From: Chlorops oryzae
Taxonomy: Eukaryota; Arthropoda; Insecta; Diptera; Chloropidae
Direction: 5' to 3'
Assembly (NCBI GenBank): GCA_020466095.1
Contig: CM035807.1
Span: forward strand, 64,232,561-64,296,560
Length of the DNA: 64,000 nucleotides
In this document: positions 1 to 11,406 of the stretch, piece after piece
Position numbering within the stretch: position 1 is the stretch's first letter
Layout of the letters: the number at the start of each line of letters is the position of its first letter
The notes under the pieces: generated by a model
Database searches by the model: none
What the model saw: the letters and a program-made list of their open reading frames with translations, nothing else
Told to the model about the DNA's origin: nothing
Translations under genes and position numbers: made by a program

Positions 1-430
1 TGGTGGTCTTGATCAAGTTTTAACCGTTAGAGGACATCTTGTCCAGCAGCGAAATACTCAATTCAAAATAGTGAAAATCAATTTTTTGCGAATTTCGCGA
101 ATGGTCGTCTTGATAAGTTTTTAACCCTTAGAGGACATTTTGTTTAGCTTCGAAGTACTCAATTCAAAATAGTGAAAATCAAATTTTTGCGCATGTCGCG
201 AATGGTGGTCTTGATCAAATTTTAACCGTTAGAGGACATTTTGTTAAGCTGCGAAATACTCAATTCAAAATAGTGAAAATCAAATTTTTGCGAATTTCGC
301 GAATGGTGGTCTTGATCAAGTTTTAACCGTTAGAGGACATTTTGTCTAGCAGCGAAATAATCAATTCAAAATAGTGAAAATCAATTTTTTGCGAATTTCG
401 CGAATGGTGGTCATGGTCAAATTTTAACCT
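1..430 (-). repeat. 101-bp tandem repeat array (HINE-internal satellite)
   Basis: About four units begin near 1, 102, 203, 304 and 405, each opening with TGGTSGTC and containing TCAATTCAAAATAGTGAAAA. The units differ by a few percent. Related units occur at 18.66-19.06 kb, and in reverse orientation inside the small HINE at 20124-20490. That places the repeat inside HINE-type elements rather than as a free satellite. The array runs off the left edge of the window. Confidence 0.85.
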
Positions 431-839
431 TAAGTGACGATTTTTTTTGGCGACAAAATACACAATCGGAAGAAGCAAAACAAAATAATTTTTGTATACA
501 GATATGAGAATAAGAGAAAAAGTGTTTTTTTCTTATATGTAGGATGATGACCATAGTTATAGCGATGTCGCAATTTTTTTCAGCGAAAGCTTAAGTCGAC
601 ATGGTAGCTATACACACACCAAATTTCAATAAGCTGGGATGTATAGTAAAAAAGTTATCCAGGAAAAGCCTTAAAAATCGTGATTTTTGAAACTTCTGAA
701 CCACTTCCCACGACCCAAGGAGGGACTCCGAAAACAATTTTTATGCAGTTTTTCGGACATTTACCTGGTTCATGTCTATGCCGAATTTCAATATGATATC
801 TTTCATGGCTTAGGAGTTAATTACGAAAAACTAAAGTGT
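1..839 (-). mobile_element. Helentron-like (HINE) element, distal part, split by the LTR array
   Basis: Read on the minus strand, this is the continuation of the HINE whose 5' end lies at 16720. The LTR array 840-16488 sits between the two parts with GTGT on each side (836-839 and 16489-16492). It holds the 101-bp repeats and a non-coding stretch (430-839) with no reading frame I can support. A segment at 540-600 resembles 19080-19130 next to another repeat array. The 3' hairpin end is outside the window. Confidence 0.6.
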
Positions 840-1679
840 TGTTGTGAGTCGTACTAAACATAACTAACGTCACGTCACACTCCAACGTCACGCTATCAGC
901 TCTAAGCGGTAAAAGTGACAAAACATACAAAAACAATCGAAACACAGCAAAGGAGTTCGACGACACAGCACCAAGCTCGAAATCCGACACCCTTCAGCAA
1001 GAACAACAACAACATAAGAACTCGATTACTGAGAACAATTACGTAAACAAGCATACCGATCGCCGGTACCAAAACTTGGCACAACACCGATCAGAGAAAA
1101 GGGCGAGCGGGGGAAAAGACGAAAGACCACGAGCATGCAAGTCAGCAATAAGCAACGGCATAAGCGGTTCAACGTCTTCAAATGTAGACCTACACCAACA
1201 ATAGAAACACAGCAATAAAGCTATTGGTAACAACAACAACAGGCGATCTAGACGGGCAATCAACGCAACAGAACAACAAGAGCCAGGTGCAACAACAACA
1301 AGTGCAACGTAGGCACACCGGCAGGGGAAGTTCGAAGTCACACTGATGAAATCAATCAATATGCAATTTTGCTAGATCGGCAATATTGATCTATTTAAGC
1401 GGAGCTTCGATCTACGGAAGAGGACTTGCAGTTTGGAATCGAAAGTCTAATCAGATCACAACTTTGGCGCACCTACTTACGAGCCAGGACGACAAAGTGT
1501 GGATCTCAGTGTTAGCTAGGGAATTAGGGCAGTAAAGTAAGCTAGAGTAGAACCTGTAAACATCATTAAAAGACTTTAATAAAGAAACACCAATGGAAAA
1601 GGAGTAAAGAGTGTTTTATTCAACGGAATCCTTTGTTGGCGCTTTACTAGAGGTCCTTCTCCCCAGCAGACACGCAACA
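840..1679 (+). repeat. LTR1 (840 bp), left boundary of the array
   Basis: Preceded by GTGT (836-839). It contains a TATA-like TATTTAAGCGGAGC region near 1390 and AATAAA at 1578-1583. It carries the GTAAACATCATT and CCAATGG variants near its 3' end, shared only with LTR7. Confidence 0.93.
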
Positions 1680-1684
1680 TTTTA

Positions 1685-1703
1685 TGGCGCAGCCGGTATT
1701 CGA
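1685..1703 (+). promoter_or_regulatory. Primer-binding site, tRNA-Ser type (copy 1)
   Basis: TGGCGCAGCCGGTATTCGA starts 5 nt after LTR1. It agrees with the complement of insect tRNA-Ser 3' ends (TGGCGCAGTCGGTA) at all but one of the first 14 bases. This is the primer used by the 17.6/297 group of gypsy elements. The same site recurs at 6317-6335 and 36813-36831. Confidence 0.7.
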
Positions 1704-2214
1704 CTAAGGATAGTCGGGTACGAATCACGATCCTTTCACAACAGTACGGCGTTGAAACTAACAAACCATAACAAATGAAACAACGACTTTTGGCCACAGT
1801 GGGGTAAGATTGATATATATTGGATATATTTGAGTTATTCATTGGAACCTACTGAACAGTGGTGAAACCTAATTCAGTGGGGCCTGGGCGTGAGTGAAAC
1901 TTCCGAAAGGCATTTCAATGAAAAACAACATAAATGTACCGAATTATATCAATTATTTTGTTGTAACCCTTTTTGTACTGCACTGCTATAACCTGTCGAA
2001 CAGTGGTGAAACCTAATTCTTCAGGGTCCGGGTGTGAGTGAAACTTCCGAAGGACACTTTAGCAGCACAAACGCAATAAGGGCATAACAGAGTACCTTGA
2101 ATAAAAATTTTATATATATACATATATATAATAAAAAATGGAAAAAGCGGCGCAAGTAAAAGGCGACATCATCCAACAACAAGAATTACAGCTTTATCAA
2201 AATACGCATACAAT

Positions 2215-2311
2215 ATGGTGAGTACAAAAACTTTGAATAACAATTTTTTCACCCAGAGTCCTTACTGTTGACGATGAATTTCAATACCTTGGTTGAATAT
2301 AGATATTTTAG
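2215..2311 (+). other. Possible leader intron: ATG|GTGAGT to TTTTAG
   Basis: A consensus 5' splice site lies directly after an ATG (2215-2217). A pyrimidine/T-rich stretch ends in AG at 2311, just before the leader ORF. The related LTR element at 36-42 kb keeps the arrangement (ATG|GTAAGT near 37575, TTTTCAG near 37697) despite divergence around it. Gypsy-type elements are known to use a splice donor near the gag start. Splicing here is inference only. Confidence 0.4.
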
Positions 2312-2315
2312 AAAA

Positions 2316-2432
2316 ATGAGCCATTTAGAGAAAATCCGTAAAAATAATTTTAAGAAACGGTTTTGTAATCATAGCCAAAATGTAGCTCGAAGCGAAAAGC
2401 CATTGAGTCGTCAATACTGGACGCTAATTTAA
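2316..2432 (+). CDS. Conserved small leader ORF, 38 aa (copy 1)
   Basis: Starts MSHLEK and contains KRFCNHSQNV and RSEKPL. It stops 48 nt before the 480-aa ORF. The diverged LTR family at 37.7 kb has the same peptide core, with several silent changes (AGC/AGT serine, CGT/CGG arginine). That suggests selection on the reading frame in the past. It could be a real short protein, a remnant of a gag N-terminus, or an upstream ORF controlling translation. No known domain recognised. Confidence 0.45.
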   Translation: MSHLEKIRKNNFKKRFCNHSQNVARSEKPLSRQYWTLI

Positions 2433-2480
2433 AAAATTTTCAAGTCGAGTTTGTATTAAAAAAAAAAAAAAAAAAAAAAA

Positions 2481-3923
2481 ATGGCATTCCTTAAAAACGC
2501 AGACAGAGGTAAAATTTTGTTTGAAGACTTAGACAGACCCGGGATTTATTATAGAGTAAAAAATATAGAAAGTAAAAAGGAAAATCTGTTGAAATTGAAG
2601 ACAGATTTTCGAAATTTTGGAGTCGAAGATGAAATTAACTTAGAGTTTGTTAAAAAAGTAAAAAATATTGAGAGTAAAAAAGAAAAGTTATTGAAGATTA
2701 AGCCTCCATCAAAATCAGATGAAAAATTTCATTTGATAACTTGTTTTCGTTCCGAAAATTTAAAAATATTAAATGAGAAAAATGAAGTAAGTGAAGTAAA
2801 TGGGCAAGACAGAGAAAGTTTATCCCTTTGCCAGGTAGATAATAAAAAAGAACCATCTGAAGAAGGCAAAAGAATTGAAATTTTGATGAATAAAAACGAA
2901 GATATACTAAAATTTTTATTTTTATCGATATCTTTTGTGCTATTCAGTTTAAGTTTTTTAATCGAAAAAGCCATAGTAAGCTGTGTTTGGACTTATAAAA
3001 TCTGGGATGAACATAAAAAACAATTTAATGGTAAAAGAGTCAGTAATAATAATGAATCTACACTTAACATCGAAGATTCGCAGTCTGTGTCCAACGACAT
3101 ATTCGCAGTATTTCCTTGTGGACAAACAATAAATGATATTGTTAACTTGTCAGTGGACAATGGGCCGGATAATAGTTTGGTTAAGTCAGATGTGTTGAAA
3201 AGAGAAACTTATTCACGAAAAAGTAGATTTGGAGAAAATATTGACATTGAGAAAAATGTAGAAGTTATGCATTCCGAGCTTAGTCAATCAGAGTCACTTC
3301 AACTCGTCGTTCCCAAGATCGATAAGATTTGTATTGCAGAGGCAGTTACGATCAAAGCGAGGGAAGCGAAAGTGGCACCGATTTTAGAGAGCTTTGTGTT
3401 GGACGATAAGGAAATTCAGAAAGAAGAAATTAAGGATCAGAAGGGACTATCTAGCGGTGGGGATGTTTCGAATAAAAAGTCGAATGTATTGGATTACGAC
3501 TTCGACGAGGAGTTCGAGGGTAATTTTTGTGGTAAAAATAGAAATAAAAAAGATGAATTCGACAAGGAAGTCGAGAATAATTCTTGTGGTACTATACGAG
3601 ATGGTACTAATGGTAATAAAGAAGTAGTTGAAGATATTTTGAAAGGAAACCCACCAGATAGACATACAAATCCCCATAAGGAAGTTTCTGTTGAAAGAGT
3701 AAACCTGAATGAAGAATCAGAAATAAGAGAGCTGACGTTGTACGAGTATTTCAAAAGTCCGAATGTAATGCAAATATCAATTCAAAAGTTTTTCTCCATT
3801 GTAAAAGAATCTGTTCTCATACAAAGCAAATCTAAATTAAAAATATTGCTTATTAAGATAAAACATGCAAGAGATTTAAAAGATCTAGACAAATTTTTCG
3901 CCCATAACTACAATGTGCCGTAG
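2481..3923 (+). CDS. LTR-element-encoded protein with one TM segment and degenerate retropepsin-like site (copy 1, 480 aa)
   Basis: The only long ORF of internal region 1; function unknown. Visible parts: a lysine-rich N-terminus with a duplicated VKNIESKKE(N/K)LLK motif (residues 26-38 and 60-72), one strongly hydrophobic segment at about 143-161 followed by basic residues, and an acidic, charged C-terminal half. At 226-228 it reads D-N-G, where the related copy at 37853 reads D-T-G inside VDTGPDKSL, which resembles a retropepsin active site. No reverse transcriptase, RNase H, integrase or CCHC knuckle is present. The start is the first ATG after an A-rich run, with no alternative upstream in frame. 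Nearly identical to the ORF at 7142-8584. Confidence 0.75.
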   Translation: MAFLKNADRGKILFEDLDRPGIYYRVKNIESKKENLLKLKTDFRNFGVEDEINLEFVKKVKNIESKKEKLLKIKPPSKSDEKFHLITCFRSENLKILNEKNEVSEVNGQDRESLSLCQVDNKKEPSEEGKRIEILMNKNEDILKFLFLSISFVLFSLSFLIEKAIVSCVWTYKIWDEHKKQFNGKRVSNNNESTLNIEDSQSVSNDIFAVFPCGQTINDIVNLSVDNGPDNSLVKSDVLKRETYSRKSRFGENIDIEKNVEVMHSELSQSESLQLVVPKIDKICIAEAVTIKAREAKVAPILESFVLDDKEIQKEEIKDQKGLSSGGDVSNKKSNVLDYDFDEEFEGNFCGKNRNKKDEFDKEVENNSCGTIRDGTNGNKEVVEDILKGNPPDRHTNPHKEVSVERVNLNEESEIRELTLYEYFKSPNVMQISIQKFFSIVKESVLIQSKSKLKILLIKIKHARDLKDLDKFFAHNYNVP

Positions 3924-5472
3924 CTTTATTAAAATTTCAAAGTACTGTCCCAAAAACATAGGTTTATCTCGATTAAAACGAGAGCTGACTGTTTTTATAT
4001 CTAATCATTATTGTCACAAAAAATTTCTTTTTAATATCGCTTGCTGCGATGTCTAAATAAGGAATGACAACGAAAAAATAAAAATTCAAATAAATTCCGT
4101 TACAAATAGAAAAAAAAAACTTTTTTGCTTTGTTTTTGAAACATTGGAGTTAAACGAATTTTAAGGTTTTGGAACATCTATTTTGTCTCATATTGTAAAT
4201 GCAGACGTTTCACCTCTCCGGGTAAAGAAATTCACGATCTTGAAACAACAGGAGGGGCTCAGGGCAATTTATGTCTACTTCTATAATCATTCAAGGTAAA
4301 CCAACGAGAAGGACCGAAAGAATTTAAGCGACAAAAAAGAAGATATAATATGTTGGTAAATATAAAAGGACGTATATACAAATATTTGCAAAATATTGGT
4401 ATATTTGTATATCAAGAGACATCTAGTTCAAAGCAATACCTTGAAAAATAGGTATTTTAGCGGTTAGATAAAACCATTTACTATTTAAAAAAAAAAAAAA
4501 ACAAAAATAAATATTTAAATCATAAAAGTCCATGTAACTCATTTTTATCGGAAGTTTAATCATAAACTCCCATCTTAGACACAAGAAGCATTTGGACGCA
4601 CAATCACATGCATCCACATGATACATGAAATAACACATACATAAGCACCTATTAAAGTATATTGCTTTGATTGTGCATGAAATTTTAGTTATTTGATTCG
4701 TCAGCAGTCGCCTAGCACTGCGGCACCGAAAAAGTACTTGCAATTGAACAAGCAATTGCACATACTTCCATGAATACATTTGAAAAATATATACCTTATT
4801 TGTTTGCAATCTCCCATTAAGAGGGGGAAGGGGTCTATTAAAATAGAAAAATTTTGAAAAAAACGGAAAATTAACTTTGGAACATAAAGTCAAACGAATG
4901 CAACATACTTGCATAATCTAAAATCATTTTCACCCTCAAAATTTTCGAGCCACATACTTACATATGTTTATAACCGAAATTCATTTTATTTGAAAATTTC
5001 GACCATCCTGAATATATTCAATAAGCAATTGATTGTAAAAAAAAAAGTTAAAAAAAAGAGTTTTCGAGGAAATACTAAAATTTTAAGAAATGGAAAAAAA
5101 AATTATGTAAAATCAATGTCACTCTCAAAATTTTCAAGCCATTTGAAAATTTCGAACAGTATAAATATATTAAATTAGCAATTGATTGTTCTTCAGACGA
5201 ATTTTTAAAAAGAAAAATGTAAAAAGTTTTTAATGCAGTACTAAGACTTTAAGAAGGAAAAAAAAAATATATATATATAATATTTAAGTATTTTCATTTA
5301 CAAATGCTATCCGATTTAAAAATACTGATTTATTAGAAATTGTAAGAATTCAAAAAAAAAAAAAATATAATAGCAAAGATTTCGATCCAATGAAAAAAAA
5401 AAAGAAAAACTAATATAAGTATATCACGGTTTGAAAGAAAATATGAATTAAAATTCATAAAATATTGAATAC

Positions 5473-6311
5473 TGTTGTGAGTCGTACTAAACATAACTAA
5501 CGTCACGTCACACTCCAACGTCACGCTATCAGCTCTAAGCGGTAAAAGTGACAAAACATACAAAAACAATCGAAACACAGCAAAGGAGTTCGACGACACA
5601 GCACCAAGCTCGAAATCCGACACCCTTCAGCAAGAACAACAACAACATAAGAACTCGACTACTGAGAACAATTACGTAAACAAGCATACCGATCGCCGGT
5701 ACCAAAACTTGGCACAACACCGATCAGAGAAAAGGGCGAGCGGGGGAAAAGACGAAAGACCACGAGCATGCAAGTCAGCAATAAGCAACGGCATAAGCGG
5801 TTCAACGTCTTCAAATGTAGACCTACACCAACAATAGAAACACAGCAATAAAGCTATTGGTAACAACAACAACAGGCGATCTAGACGGGCAATCAACGCA
5901 ACAGAACAACAAGAGCCAGGTGCAACAACAACAAGTGCAACGTAGGCACACCGGCAGGGGAAGTTCGAAGTCACACTGATGAAATCAATCAATATGCAAT
6001 TTTGCTAGATCGGCAATATTGATCTATTTAAGCGGAGCTTCGATCTACGGAAGAGGACTTGCAGTTTGGAATCGAAAGTCTAATCAGATCTCAACTTTGG
6101 CGCACCTACTTACGAGCCAGGACGACAAAGTGTGGATCTCAGTGTTAGCTAGGGAATTAGGGCAGTAAAGTAAGCTAGAGTAGAACCTGTACACTCATTA
6201 AAAGACTTTAATAAAGAAACACCTATGGAAAAGGAGTAAAGAGTGTTTTATTCAACGGAATCCTTTGTTGGCGCTTTACTAGAGGTCCTTCTCCCCAGCA
6301 GACACGCAACA
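5473..6311 (+). repeat. LTR2 (839 bp)
   Basis: Starts TGTTGTGAG directly after AATAC without a purine tract and ends ACGCAACA. It belongs to the inner variant group (CTGTACACTCATT, CCTATGG). Confidence 0.92.
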
Positions 6312-6316
6312 TTTTA

Positions 6317-6335
6317 TGGCGCAGCCGGTATTCGA
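6317..6335 (+). promoter_or_regulatory. Primer-binding site, tRNA-Ser type (copy 2)
   Basis: Identical to 1685-1703, again 5 nt beyond the LTR. Confidence 0.7.
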
Positions 6336-6969
6336 CTAAGGATAGTCGGGTACGAATCACGATCCTTTCACAACAGTACGGCGTTCAAACTAACAAACCA
6401 TAACAAATGAAACAACGACTTTTTGCCACAGTGGGGTAAGATTGATATATATTGGATATATTTGAGTTATTCATTGGAACCTACTGAACAGTGGTGAAAC
6501 CTAATTCAGTGGGGCCTGGGCGTGAGTGAAACTTCCGAAAGGCATTTCAATGAAAAACAACATAAATGTACCGAATTATATCAATTATTTTGTTGTAACC
6601 TTTTTTGTACTGCACTGCTATAACCTGTCGAGCAGTGGTGAAACCTAATTCGTCAGGGTCCGGGTGTGAGTGAAACTTCCGAAGGACACTTTAGCAGCAC
6701 AATCGCAATAAGGGCATAACAGAGTACCTTGAATAAAAATTTTATATAAAAAAAAAAAACATATATATATACATATATATAATAATAAAAAATGGAAAAA
6801 GCGGCGCAAGTAAAAGGCGACATCATCCAACAACAAGAATTACAGCTTTATCAAAATACGCATACAATATGGTGAGTACAAAAACTTTGAATAACAATTT
6901 TTTCACCCAGAGTCCTTACTGTTGACGATGAATTTCAATACCTTGGTTGAATATAGATATTTTAGAAAA

Positions 6970-7086
6970 ATGAGCCATTTAGAGAAAATCCGTAAAAATA
7001 ATTTCAAGAAACGGTTTTGTAATCATAGCCAAAATGTAGCTCGAAGCGAAAAGCCATTGAGTCGTCAATACTGGACGCTAATTTAA
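6970..7086 (+). CDS. Conserved small leader ORF, 38 aa (copy 2)
   Basis: Same peptide as 2316-2432, with silent change(s) only. It lies 55 nt before the main ORF, separated by a long A run. Confidence 0.45.
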   Translation: MSHLEKIRKNNFKKRFCNHSQNVARSEKPLSRQYWTLI

Positions 7087-7141
7087 AGAATTTTCAAGTC
7101 GAGTTTGTATTAAAACAAAAAAAAAAAAAAAAAAAAAAAAA

Positions 7142-8584
7142 ATGGCATTCCTTAAAAACGCAGACAGAGGTAAAATTTTGTTTGAAGACTTAGACAGACC
7201 CGGGATTTATTATAGAGTAAAAAATATAGAAAGTAAAAAGGAAAATCTGTTGAAATTGAAGACAGATTTTCGAAATTTTGGAGTCGAAGATGAAATTAAC
7301 TTAGAGTTTGTTAAAAAAGTAAAAAATATTGAGAGTAAAAAAGAAAAGTTATTGAAGATTAAGCCTCCATCAAAATCAGATGAAAAATTTCATTTGATAA
7401 CTTGTTTTCGTTCCGAAAATTTAAAAATATTAAATGAGAAAAATGAAGTAAGTGAAGTAAATGGGCAAGACAGAGAAAGTTTATCCCTTTGCCAGGTAGA
7501 TAATAAAAAAGAACCATCTGAAGAAGGCAAAAGAATTGAAATTTTGATGAATAAAAACGAAGATATACTAAAATTTTTATTTTTATCGATATCTTTTGTG
7601 CTATTCAGTTTAAGTTTTTTAATCGAAAAAGCCATAGTAAGCTGTGTTTGGGCTTATAAAATCTGGGATGAACATAAAAAACAATTTAATGGTAAAAGAG
7701 TCAGTAATAATAATGAATATACACTTAACATCGAAGATTCGCAGTCTGTGTCCAACGACATATTCGCAGTATTTCCTTGTGAACAAACAATAAATGATAT
7801 TGTTAACTTGTCAGTGGACAATGGGCCGGATAATAGTTTGGTTAAGTCAGATGTGTTGAAAAGAGAAACTTATTCACGAAAAAGTAGATTTGGAGAAAAT
7901 ATTGACATTGAGAAAAATGTAGAAGTTATGCATTCCGAGCTTAGTCAATCAGAGTCACTTCAACTCGTCGTTCCCAAGATCGATAAGATTTGTATTGCAG
8001 AGGCAGTTACGATCAAAGCGAGGGAAGCGAAAGTGGCACCGATTTTAGAGAGCTTTGTGTTGGACGATAAGGAAATTCAGAAAGAAGAAATTAAGGATCA
8101 GAAGGGACTATCTAGCGGTGGGGATGTTTCGAATAAAAAGTCGAATATATTGGATTACGACTTCGACGAGGAGTTCGAGGGTAATTTTTGTGGTAAAAAT
8201 AGAAATAAAAAAGATGAATTCGACAAGGAAGTCGAGAATAATTCTTGTGGTACTATACGAGATGGTACTAATGGTAATAAAGAAGTAGTTGAAGATATTT
8301 TGAAAGGAAACCCACCAGATAGACATACAAATCCCCATGAGGAAGTTTCTGTTGAAAGATTAAACCTGAATGAAGAATCAGAAATAAGAGAGCTGACGTT
8401 GTACGAGTATTTCAAAAGTCCGAATGTAATGCAAATATCAATTCAAAAGTTTTTTTCCATTGTAAAAGAATCTGTTCTCATACAAAGCAAATCTAAATTA
8501 AAAATATTGCTTATTAAGATAAAACATGCAAGAGATTTAAAAGATCTAGACAAATTTTTCGCCCATAACTACAATGTGCCGTAG
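7142..8584 (+). CDS. LTR-element-encoded protein, copy 2 (480 aa)
   Basis: Differs from the ORF at 2481 by only a handful of residues (for example T171A, S193Y, G214E, K to E near 399). It has the same duplicated lysine-rich motif, hydrophobic segment and D-N-G site. Both copies are open over 480 codons, so they are young relative to the decayed elements elsewhere in the window. Function unknown. Confidence 0.75.
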   Translation: MAFLKNADRGKILFEDLDRPGIYYRVKNIESKKENLLKLKTDFRNFGVEDEINLEFVKKVKNIESKKEKLLKIKPPSKSDEKFHLITCFRSENLKILNEKNEVSEVNGQDRESLSLCQVDNKKEPSEEGKRIEILMNKNEDILKFLFLSISFVLFSLSFLIEKAIVSCVWAYKIWDEHKKQFNGKRVSNNNEYTLNIEDSQSVSNDIFAVFPCEQTINDIVNLSVDNGPDNSLVKSDVLKRETYSRKSRFGENIDIEKNVEVMHSELSQSESLQLVVPKIDKICIAEAVTIKAREAKVAPILESFVLDDKEIQKEEIKDQKGLSSGGDVSNKKSNILDYDFDEEFEGNFCGKNRNKKDEFDKEVENNSCGTIRDGTNGNKEVVEDILKGNPPDRHTNPHEEVSVERLNLNEESEIRELTLYEYFKSPNVMQISIQKFFSIVKESVLIQSKSKLKILLIKIKHARDLKDLDKFFAHNYNVP

Positions 8585-10553
8585 CTTTATTAAAATTTCA
8601 AAGTACTGTCCCAAAAACATAGGCTTATCTCGATTAAAACGAGAGCTGACTGTTTTTATATCTAATCATTATTGTCACAAAAAATTTCTTTTTAATATCG
8701 CTTGCTGCGATGTCTAAATAAGGAATGACAACGAAAAAATAAAAATTCAAATAAATTCCGTTACAATTAGAAAAAAAAAAACTTTTTTGCTTTGTTTTTG
8801 AAACATTGGAGTTAAACGAATTTTAAGGTTTTGGAACATCTATTTTGTCTCATATTGTAAATGCAGACGCTTCACCTCTCCGGGTAAAGAAATTCACGGT
8901 CTTGAAACAACAGGAGGGGCTCAGGGCAATTTATGTCTACTTCTATAATCATTCAAGGTAAACCAACGAGAAGGACCGAAAGAATTTAAGCGACAAAAAA
9001 GAAGATATAATATGTTGGTAAATATAAAAGGACGTATATACAAATATTTGCAAAATATTGGTATATTTGTATATCAAGAGACATCTAGTTCAAAGCAATA
9101 CCTTGAAAAATAGGTATTTTAGCGGTTAGATAAAACCATTTACTATTTAAACAAAAAAAAAAATAAAAAAAATATTTAAATCATAAAAGTCCATGTAACT
9201 CATTTTTATCGGAAGTTTAATCATAAACTCCCATCTTAGACACAAGAAGCATTTGGACGCACAATCACATGCATCCACATGATTCATGAAATAACACATA
9301 CATAAGCAGCTATTAAAGTATATTGCTTTGATTGTGCATGAAATTTTAGTTATTTGATTCGTCAGCAGTCGCCTAGCACTGCGGCACCGAAAAAGTACTT
9401 GCAATTGAACAAGCAATTGCACATACTTCCATGAATACATTTGAAAAATATATACCTTATTTGTTTGCAATCTCCCATTAAGAGGGGGAAGGGGTCTATT
9501 TAAATAGAAAAATTTTGAAAAAAAACGGAAAATTAACTTTGGAACATAAAGTCAAACGAATGCAACATACTTGCATAATCTAAAATCATTTTGACCCTCA
9601 AAATTTTCGAGCCACATACTTACATATGTTTATAACCGAAATTCATTTTATTTGAAAATTTCGACCATCCTGAATATATTCAATAAGCAATTGATTGTAA
9701 AAAAAAAAAAAAGTTAAAAAAAGAGTTTTCGAGGAAATACTAAAATTTTAAGAAATGGAAAAAAAAATTATGTAAAATCAATGTCACTCTCAAAATTTTC
9801 AAGCCATTTGAAAATTTCGAACAGTATAAATATATTAAATTAGCAATTGATTGTTCTTCAGACGAATTTTTAAAAAGAATAATGTAAAAAGTTTTTAATG
9901 AAGTACTAAGACTTTAAGAAGAAAAAAAAATATATATATATATTTAAGTATTTTCATTTACAAATGCTATCCGATTTAAAAATACTGATTTATTAGAAAT
10001 TGTAAGAATTCAAAAAAAAAAAAAATATAATAGCAAAGATTTCGATCCAATGAAAAAAAAAAAAGAAAAGCTAATATAAGTATATCACGGTTTGAAAGAA
10101 AATATGAATTAAAATTCATAAAATATTGAATACCTATTAATTCTATAAAAAAAAAGTAAAATAAAACATACATATGAGAATATTGTCAATATCGAAATGT
10201 TTGAAAACAAATTGACCAAATATAACAATAGTTTTAAGGTAGAAAGTACATACAATTCTAAATCTTCTTCAAAACACTGAGATCCCACACCGGAACAGCA
10301 ACAATCAAGACAAAACGCATCATAGAAGCAGCGACATCAATTTTCATCACGCACCGGCACAACTATCAAGAAGATCGGGATAATTAGAAATCATCACACC
10401 CACCCAAGCAAGCAACCTACCAGAGCATTACCAGTGACATCGGCGAGCCCATAGCCACTATCAGCAGACATCAGGGCAGGCTGACCCGAGTCTCAGATTT
10501 CAACCTGGTAGCCGCAACGTTTTTATGAACAGTCACGATGCTCGTGACTTGCC

Positions 10554-10567
10554 GAGGAGGGGAGGGA
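10554..10567 (+). other. Polypurine tract before LTR3
   Basis: GAGGAGGGGAGGGA abuts the TG of LTR3, the expected plus-strand primer position. It is repeated before LTR4, LTR5, LTR6 and LTR7. Confidence 0.85.
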
Positions 10568-11406
10568 TGTTGTGAGTCGTACTAAACATAACTAACGTCA
10601 CGTCACACTCCAACGTCACGCTATCAGCTCTAAGCGGTAAAAGTGACAAAACATACAAAAACAATCGAAACACAGCAAAGGAGTTCGACGACACAGCACC
10701 AAGCTCGAAATCCGACACCCTTCAGCAAGAACAACAACAACATAAGAACTCGACTACTGAGAACAATTACGTAAACAAGCATACCGATCGCCGGTACCAA
10801 AACTTGGCACAACACCGATCAGAGAAAAGGGCGAGCGGGGGAAAAGACGAAAGACCACGAGCATGCAAGTCAGCAATAAGCAACGGCATAAGCGGTTCAA
10901 CGTCTTCAAATGTAGACCTACACCAACAATAGAAACACAGCAATAAAGCTATTGGTAACAACAACAACAGGCGATCTAGACGGGCAATCAACGCAACAGA
11001 ACAACAAGAGCCAGGTGCAACAACAACAAGTGCAACGTAGGCACACCGGCAGGGGAAGTTCGAAGTCACACTGATGAAATCAATCAATATGCACTTTTGC
11101 TAGATCGGCAATATTGATCTATTTAAGCGGAGCTTCGATCTACGGAAGAGGACTTGCAGTTTGGAATCGAAAGTCTAATCAGATCTCAACTTTGGCGCAC
11201 CTACTTACGAGCCAGGACGACAAAGTGTGGATCTCAGTGTTAGCTAGGGAATTAGGGCAGTAAAGTAAGCTAGAGTAGAACCTGTACACTCATTAAAAGA
11301 CTTTAATAAAGAAACACCTATGGAAAAGGAGTAAAGAGTGTTTTATTCAACGGAATCCTTTGTTGGCGCTTTACTAGAGGTCCTTCTCCCCAGCAGACAC
11401 GCAACA
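10568..11406 (+). repeat. LTR3 (839 bp)
   Basis: Inner variant group. It carries GCACTTTTG where LTR1, LTR2 and LTR7 have GCAATTTTG. Followed directly by ATACCTATT, an internal-region sequence, not by a primer site. Confidence 0.92.

Larger units (their letters stand above)
1680..5472 (+). mobile_element. Internal region 1, lacking its 3' end and polypurine tract
   Basis: It carries the primer site, leader ORF, 480-aa ORF and about 1.5 kb of AT-rich non-coding DNA. Unlike internal region 2, it runs straight from ...TTGAATAC into LTR2. The last ~430 bp, including the purine tract, are missing. The break lies at AATAC, the same place where the extra fragments at 11407 onward begin. Confidence 0.85.
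6312..10567 (+). mobile_element. Internal region 2, complete to the polypurine tract
   Basis: It matches internal region 1 almost base for base but continues past AATAC for about 430 bp to the purine tract before LTR3. Small differences are in homopolymer runs and a few substitutions. Leader ORF at 6970-7086, main ORF at 7142-8584. The stretch 8585-10130 is AT-rich with no supported gene. Confidence 0.88.

Noticed and set aside
902..1359. Minus-strand frames of 61 and 106 codons repeated in every LTR
   Set aside because: They recur identically only because the LTR recurs. They are rich in Cys/Leu/Val from antisense CAA/CAG repeats and have no domain.
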